Program-made: the position numbers and the translations under genes
From: Paraburkholderia sp. FT54
GTDB lineage: Bacteria > Pseudomonadota > Gammaproteobacteria > Burkholderiales > Burkholderiaceae
NCBI RefSeq assembly: GCF_031585635.1
Contig: NZ_CP134195.1
Span: 1,240,001-1,304,000 of the forward strand
Direction of reading: 5' to 3'
Length of the DNA stretch: 64,000 nt
In this document: one piece after another, positions 63,295-64,000 of the stretch
Position numbering within the stretch: position 1 is the first letter of the stretch
How the letters are laid out: each line of letters starts with the position of its first letter
The notes under the pieces: model-generated
What the model saw: the letters and a program-made list of their open reading frames with translations, nothing else
Told to the model about the DNA's origin: nothing
Database searches by the model: none

Positions 63295-63828
63295 CTAAGG
63301 TTTCTTCGGCGGCGGAGTGCTGCTGTTTTGGCCCTGCTGGAATGCCGCGATGACGGCTTGCGTCATTCCAATGTTGGACGACTGTGTCGCGTAATAAGTA
63401 CCGACCACTGCGATCACTACAGTGATGGCGGCCAACCACATGTTCGATTTCAGAGATCCGGCTTGCTCAGCGGCCTTTGTGGCGTGCTCTGCGAGTATCT
63501 CCAGTCGCTTATCGCGCTCTGCTGCTTGAGCCATGAATGCATCGATCTTGCCCTCAATTCTCGCGACGCGCGCGTCCATGCGTGCCTCGACTGTCTCGAG
63601 GCGCGCCTCGAATTCTTCGCGCGTAGGAGTGCTCATGCCGGTTTTTCCATCTGAGGATTGGCTGCTAGTCGGAAGCTGCGTCCTAGGCTCCCGTCCAGAG
63701 AGCGCGTCGGAAACGCCTGAAGTCAAGTCTATCAGCTTAGACCAGATTGCTTGAACCTCGTCGTCCGGTGACTCTTCCCTCTCTTCGCCTTCGGTGAACG
63801 ATACCACCTTAAGATTTGGCTTGGTCAT
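63295..63828 (-). CDS. Coiled-coil protein with C-terminal membrane anchor
   Basis: 177 aa. A polar N-terminus precedes a long coiled coil (about 70-125, with EEFEARLETVEARMDARVAR). One membrane helix (NMWLAAITVVIAVVGTYYAT) near residue 140 leads to a Gln/Pro-rich tail ending TPPPKKP. The ATG at 63828 is preferred to 63849 because the upstream gene stops at 63809. Role unknown; similar tail-anchored coils occur in many prophages. Confidence 0.75.
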   Translation of the reverse strand: MTKPNLKVVSFTEGEEREESPDDEVQAIWSKLIDLTSGVSDALSGREPRTQLPTSSQSSDGKTGMSTPTREEFEARLETVEARMDARVARIEGKIDAFMAQAAERDKRLEILAEHATKAAEQAGSLKSNMWLAAITVVIAVVGTYYATQSSNIGMTQAVIAAFQQGQNSSTPPPKKP

Positions 63829-64000
63829 GTGGCTTCGGACGGATTGCATCTAGGAGCTGTTGGAGGTTTGGTTTTAGCCAGTCTGGAGCACTACCAAGGT
63901 GCCGCTCGATTAGATCGGGCGAATAATTCCACGCGATTTGAGCATATGGTGGTTGACCGTGTGGCCCGAAAATTTCGTTCAGTTCTTCGGTGCCAAAGTC
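63809..64000 (-). CDS. Prophage protein, C-terminal part (starts beyond the window)
   Basis: The frame is open to the edge, giving 63 residues: DFGTEELNEIFGPHGQPPYA, then AWNYSPDLIERHLGSAPDWL and KPNLQQLLDAIRPKPHDQAK. The stop overlaps the next gene start by 20 bases. Not recognised from this fragment. Confidence 0.7.
   Translation of the reverse strand, partial: DFGTEELNEIFGPHGQPPYAQIAWNYSPDLIERHLGSAPDWLKPNLQQLLDAIRPKPHDQAKS

Overview
The window looks like a chromosomal segment of a Burkholderiaceae bacterium, most probably Paraburkholderia. The evidence is high GC, betaproteobacterial core proteins, the cluster thrS-infC-rpmI-rplT-pheS-pheT-ihfA-merR followed by tRNA-Pro(GGG), and interspersed intergenic repeats. 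The genus is inferred from protein character and gene order, not from a database search.

Positions 1-52119 are host backbone. In order they hold: the 3' end of valS, galU and tusA; a composite repeat element; uvrD with a coupled nucleosidase-like gene; prpE with a degenerate extra 3' end; an fsr-type exporter; a chemoreceptor followed by a second, inverted copy of the repeat; an aromatic-acid efflux operon (outer membrane factor, FUSC, DUF1656, HlyD) with a divergent LysR regulator; an SRAP (YedK) gene, a phosphoesterase, an FAD-linked dehydrogenase, DUF2069 and wrbA; a YihY family protein; a sulfhydrylase with a hydrolase; a CBS protein; an LplT/PlsC-type fusion; aroC; a TPR protein; ETF-QO; an SDR; a thioesterase; a PAS-LuxR regulator; scoAB; a hydrolase; ridA; relA; tRNA-Val(GAC); and the thrS to merR translation cluster. 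infC starts with ATC.

From tRNA-Pro to the right edge is the integrase-proximal part of a prophage, which continues beyond the window. Almost all its genes run leftward from a strong promoter near 63190-63217 toward an integrase beside the tRNA. The module contains a chain of tiny overlapping genes, DUF2303 and ASCH-like genes, a TGT-like DpdA family gene (candidate 7-deazaguanine DNA modification), an XRE regulator, and DUF4224 with the integrase.

The standout is a complete diversity-generating retroelement (DGR) at 57080-59665. It has two tandem C-type-lectin-like target genes, each ending in a 91-bp variable repeat (VR), an Avd-like helical-bundle gene, one 91-bp template repeat (TR), and a reverse transcriptase with the DGR-type IGNLSSQ motif and YVDD. 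The TR differs from VR1 at 10 positions and from VR2 at 11. All 21 differences fall on coding-strand adenines of the TR, and all 64 non-adenine positions are identical in the three copies. This is the signature of adenine-specific mutagenic retrohoming. The DGR sits in the early or lysogenic-cargo operon rather than beside tail genes, and a membrane protein gene is translationally coupled to the RT.
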